A stretch of DNA of 48,705 bases, from contig JAEPRB010000277.1 of the NCBI GenBank assembly GCA_016758965.1, forward strand, positions 1-48,705, given 5' to 3'. A program made the position numbers and the translations under genes. Below, in pieces: positions 45,662 to 48,705 of the stretch. Within the stretch, counting starts at the first letter, position 1. The number at the start of each line of letters is the position of its first letter. Under the pieces are notes generated by a model. It searched no databases. It saw nothing but the letters and a program-made list of their open reading frames with translations, and had not been told where the DNA came from. This DNA comes from Circinella minor. Its lineage: Eukaryota; Mucoromycota; Mucoromycetes; Mucorales; Lichtheimiaceae.

Positions 45662-47694
45662 ATGAGGTAAATAATATACTTTATTTTCTTTTCTTTTTTT
45701 TATCTTACATTATGAACATCTGGCATATAGGCTCTTTTTTTTCTTTTGAATAAATCTTTTAACAGTACTCTTTGTTTATTTTAGCCACGAGAACGATACT
45801 TGGAAGCAAAACATTCAAATTCCTGATAAAGACCTTCGTCCTCAAACTGAGGTAATTTTTAAATTAAAAAATAAATAAAAAAAACGTAGGATGGAGAAAA
45901 AGAAAGGAAAAGGAACATCAGGAAACAGTGTGAGGTTTGGGTTAAGATGTTCTTTTGTATACGGTTAATAAGTATCTTTTTTTCGATTACTATTACTGTA
46001 ACAACAAAGTGTTAATCTCTCTTTCTATGTGTATGTGTCATTATTTGAACTAAATCAATTTTTCCCTAAATCCAACTTTTTAGGATGTTACTGCAACTAA
46101 AGGCAACGAATTTGAAGATTATTTTTTAAAACGAGAACTATTAATGGGAATCTTTGAAGCCGGCTTCGAACGACCTTCCCCCATTCAAGAAGAAGCAATT
46201 CCTATTGCCTTGACGGGTCGCGACATTCTCGCACGCGCAAAAAATGGTACTGGCAAGACCGCTGCATTTGTGATTCCGACGCTGGAAAAGATCAATAATA
46301 AAAAGAGCAAGATTCAAGCCTTGTTATTGGTGCCTACTCGTGAATTGGCATTGCAAACCTCTCAGGTATGCAAAAACTTGGGTAAACACTTAGGATTAAA
46401 TGTTATGGTGACAACAGGTGGTACCACTCTGAAGGATGATATTATGCGCTTAAGTGAAGCTGTTCATATCGTTGTGGGTACTCCTGGAAGAATTCTTGAT
46501 TTGGCTGGTAAAGGCATTGCGGATTTCAGTGAAGCACATACATTTGTTATGGATGAAGCTGATAAATTGTTGTCACCTGAATTCGCTCCTCTCATTGATC
46601 AATTATTGGCTTATTTCCCCAAGGAGCGTCAAATTATGTTATTCAGTGCCACTTTCCCTATGATTGTCAAGACTTTTAAGGAAAAGTATTTAACCAAGCC
46701 TTATGAAATTAATTTGATGGAGGAATTAACTTTACGTGGTGTCACTCAATATTATGCTTACGTCGAAGAAAAGCAAAAAGTGCATTGTTTAAACACTTTG
46801 TTCTCAAAGGTTAGTATACTTCTATTTGGTTTTTTTTTCCTATTTGATATGTGAGAAAGACTCAAAAAGACTTATTTCCTATTTGATTTTTATCAATTAC
46901 TTTTATATAGTTGCAAATCAATCAATCCATCATCTTTTGTAATTCTACTAATCGAGTTGAACTTCTTGCAAAAAAAATCACTGAATTGGGTTATTCTTGT
47001 TTCTATTCTCATGCCCGTATGCTTCAAAGTCATCGTAATCGTGTTTTCCATGACTTTAGAAACGGTGTATGTCGTAATTTAGTATGTTCTGGTAAGTGAT
47101 ATTTATATATATTTTTTAAATAAAGGAAGGGATTAAGTTATAAAAAAAAGTGAATTAAACGTCTTTTATATATTAACAACTTTTTTATATAATATAAATA
47201 AAAAACATAGATTTACTTACCCGTGGTATCGATATCCAAGCTGTGAATGTTGTAATCAACTTTGATTTCCCCAAAAATGCTGAAACTTATTTGCATCGTA
47301 TTGGTCGTTCAGGTCGTTATGGTCATTTTGGTTTGGCCATCAACTTAATTACTTACGAAGATCGATTCAATTTGTACAAGATCGAACGCGAATTGGGTAC
47401 TGAAATTAAACCTATTCCTGCTGTTATTGATAAAAGATTATATGTTGCTCCTAATGCCTTGGATGATGCTCAAGTACAACAACCTAATCGTGATGCTGCC
47501 ATGGCAACTCAACAGCGACAAAGACAACAACAAGAATCTGATCAACAACAACAACAACGACGATATGATAATAGCGGACGTGGATATCATCATCGAGGTG
47601 GTAGAGGGCGTGGTGGAGGTGGACGTGGTGGAGGAAGACAATATAACGGACGTTTACAACATCAACAATTTCAACAACATCAACAACAACCGCA

Positions 47695-47725
<31 letters not shown>

Positions 47726-47770
47726 CAACAACAACAACATGGCAGACCAAAGCCAATGCCTTTGATGTAA
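45662..47770 (+). CDS. DHH1: DEAD-box RNA helicase DHH1 (DDX6/Rck family)
   Basis: Five exons (45662-45666, 45785-45851, 46084-46809, 46911-47091, 47211-47770) encode 512 residues. Motifs in order: Q motif [28 protein letters not shown] (about 76-83); [13 protein letters not shown] (about 180-184); SAT (212-214); [17 protein letters not shown] motif IV region; SDLLTRGID (about 326); and [10 protein letters not shown] (about 355). The linker [10 protein letters not shown] and the length match Dhh1, which represses translation and promotes mRNA decapping in P-bodies. The C-terminal tail (about 400-512) has an RGG/RGRGGG segment and a run of 16 Gln, likely aids to condensation. The first coding exon is five bases (ATG AG), so the second codon is split. 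Confidence 0.97.
47692..47739. repeat. (CAG)n(CAA)n tract in DHH1
   Basis: Nine near-pure CAG codons are followed by six or seven CAA codons and encode the C-terminal polyglutamine run. Confidence 0.85.
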
Positions 47771-48705
47771 ATTAATTCTTTTATCCCCCATCAGTCACAC
47801 ACACACTCACACATACGTTTTTGTTCATGTCTTTTTCTTTTCTCTATTACTATTTTACCTCTTTCACCTTCTCTTTACATCATCCTTTTACCATTCAAAT
47901 AACATCATATAACTAAAAAAAGAGCCCAAAAGAAACGTTTTACATATATTCAACACACGTTAACCCAATACAAACAAACACCTAATCTACAAAAAATATT
48001 CTTTATCCGTCTTGTCATAGGTATTATTAAAAAAAAGAAGCTCATTACCACCCCCCTTAACAAATCATCCTTTTATTTCTCTCTTTGTCATTAACAAATT
48101 TAACATCACTCAACTCAATCCCAAACGTACACATATTTGCTTTCATACTATGCCCCTATAACCCAAATTTATCTACTTTGGTCGATGTACATATTAACAC
48201 CCAAATATTGTTCAAAAAAAAAAAAGGAGAGATTCAAAGCTTTTTTTTTTGTAAAAAGGAAAAAGGATGATTTTTTGTTAAATAATTATTATTGTTATTA
48301 TTAATATTATTAAAGAAAAGTTGTTGAAGATTGTCATGAAGAATATATACTTAATTATAATAGTGGGATGTATTATAGTTATTAGAATGGTATACCGTAT
48401 GATTTACACTATTGCCATGTAAAAAATATATATAATTTTGGGGAAGTTGACAAAACATTATAATATTACTTCTCCAAATTCGTAACTTCTTATTGGATTA
48501 AATACGTATCAATTATCTACTCTTTCACATATTGTTTTTGGTCAACCAAAAAAAAAAGGAAACACATGACGTATTCGCAAAAAAAAAACTTTTTATTTGA
48601 CAATATACAGTAGTATACTTTTATATAAACAATTTACTATCTATATACGTAAGCACCTAAATAAAAAATACCTAATACTCTTCTCTGGAATATTTTGACT
48701 ACCTT
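47771..48705. other. DHH1 3' flank and right edge of window, no gene seen
   Basis: About 935 bp. It starts with a pyrimidine-rich, CACACA/CATCCTTTT-type stretch likely to be 3' untranslated sequence (to about 48150), then AT-rich sequence with A and T runs. The frame at 48085-48270 is low-complexity and not called. Confidence 0.5.

Noticed and set aside
1..48705. tRNA or rRNA genes
   Set aside because: I looked for T-arm/B-box (GGTTCRA) patterns and rRNA-like conserved blocks on both strands. Every GTTCGA-type hit lies in coding sequence or lacks a matching stem.
1..48705. CRISPR arrays or bacterial operons
   Set aside because: The direct repeats present are microsatellites, and the genes are intron-bearing eukaryotic genes.

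Overview
This window is AT-rich, intron-dense fungal nuclear DNA. The introns are short GT-AG introns, mostly 45-170 nt, with many tiny coding exons. Gene content and protein style point to an early-diverging fungus of the Mucorales type (Mucoromycota). That placement is inference from the sequence, not from a search. I found no bacterial features, rRNA, tRNA or CRISPR array.

Layout. 1-132: the start of a Cys-rich protein running off the left edge on the minus strand. 907-1589: a non-autonomous hAT-type element with a perfect 8-bp target duplication. 1768-4884(-): a PPS1-like dual-specificity phosphatase with one unexplained frame break, divergent from an ARL6IP4-like SR protein (5279-5993,+). 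6228-11474(+) and 14059-18768(-): two Rho1 guanine-nucleotide exchange factors (DEP-DH-PH-CNH) lying tail to tail, with an NmrA-like oxidoreductase gene (11811-12665,-) between them. 19980-21208(-): ribosomal protein uS2/RPS0. 22782-24132(-): FES1, an Hsp70 nucleotide exchange factor. 25213-25368(+): a 51-residue predicted secreted peptide. 25747-30320(-): a HUL5/UBE3C-type HECT ubiquitin ligase. 30531-31543(-): GPI11/PIG-F. 31985-33016(-): a zinc-finger protein. 35699-36620(-): a frameshifted paralogue of the NmrA-like gene. 44257-45333(-) and 45662-47770(+): the splicing factor CWC25, divergent from the RNA helicase DHH1. Exon borders are given for every multi-exon gene and were checked for phase.

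The accessory core is 36874-41543, a 4.67-kb transposon not flagged by any single ORF. It has terminal inverted repeats of about 245 bp, packed with TTTGCG units and flanked by TA. Inside are the 3' half of a dead Tc1/mariner-type transposase, a second partial block of the terminal-repeat sequence, a coding exon of an unknown minus-strand gene, and a large, broken multi-exon gene of unknown family. That gene has a possible nuclease-like motif. About 290 bp of it is inverted in place: turning the segment back restores both an open frame and a clean 55-nt intron. A 160-bp TA-flanked miniature element (41734-41893) sits just outside.

The housekeeping genes group loosely by theme (cell-wall integrity and GPI anchoring; protein quality control; RNA processing), but there are no operons. 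The window's novelty lies in the mobile DNA and in the paralogue and pseudogene pairs.
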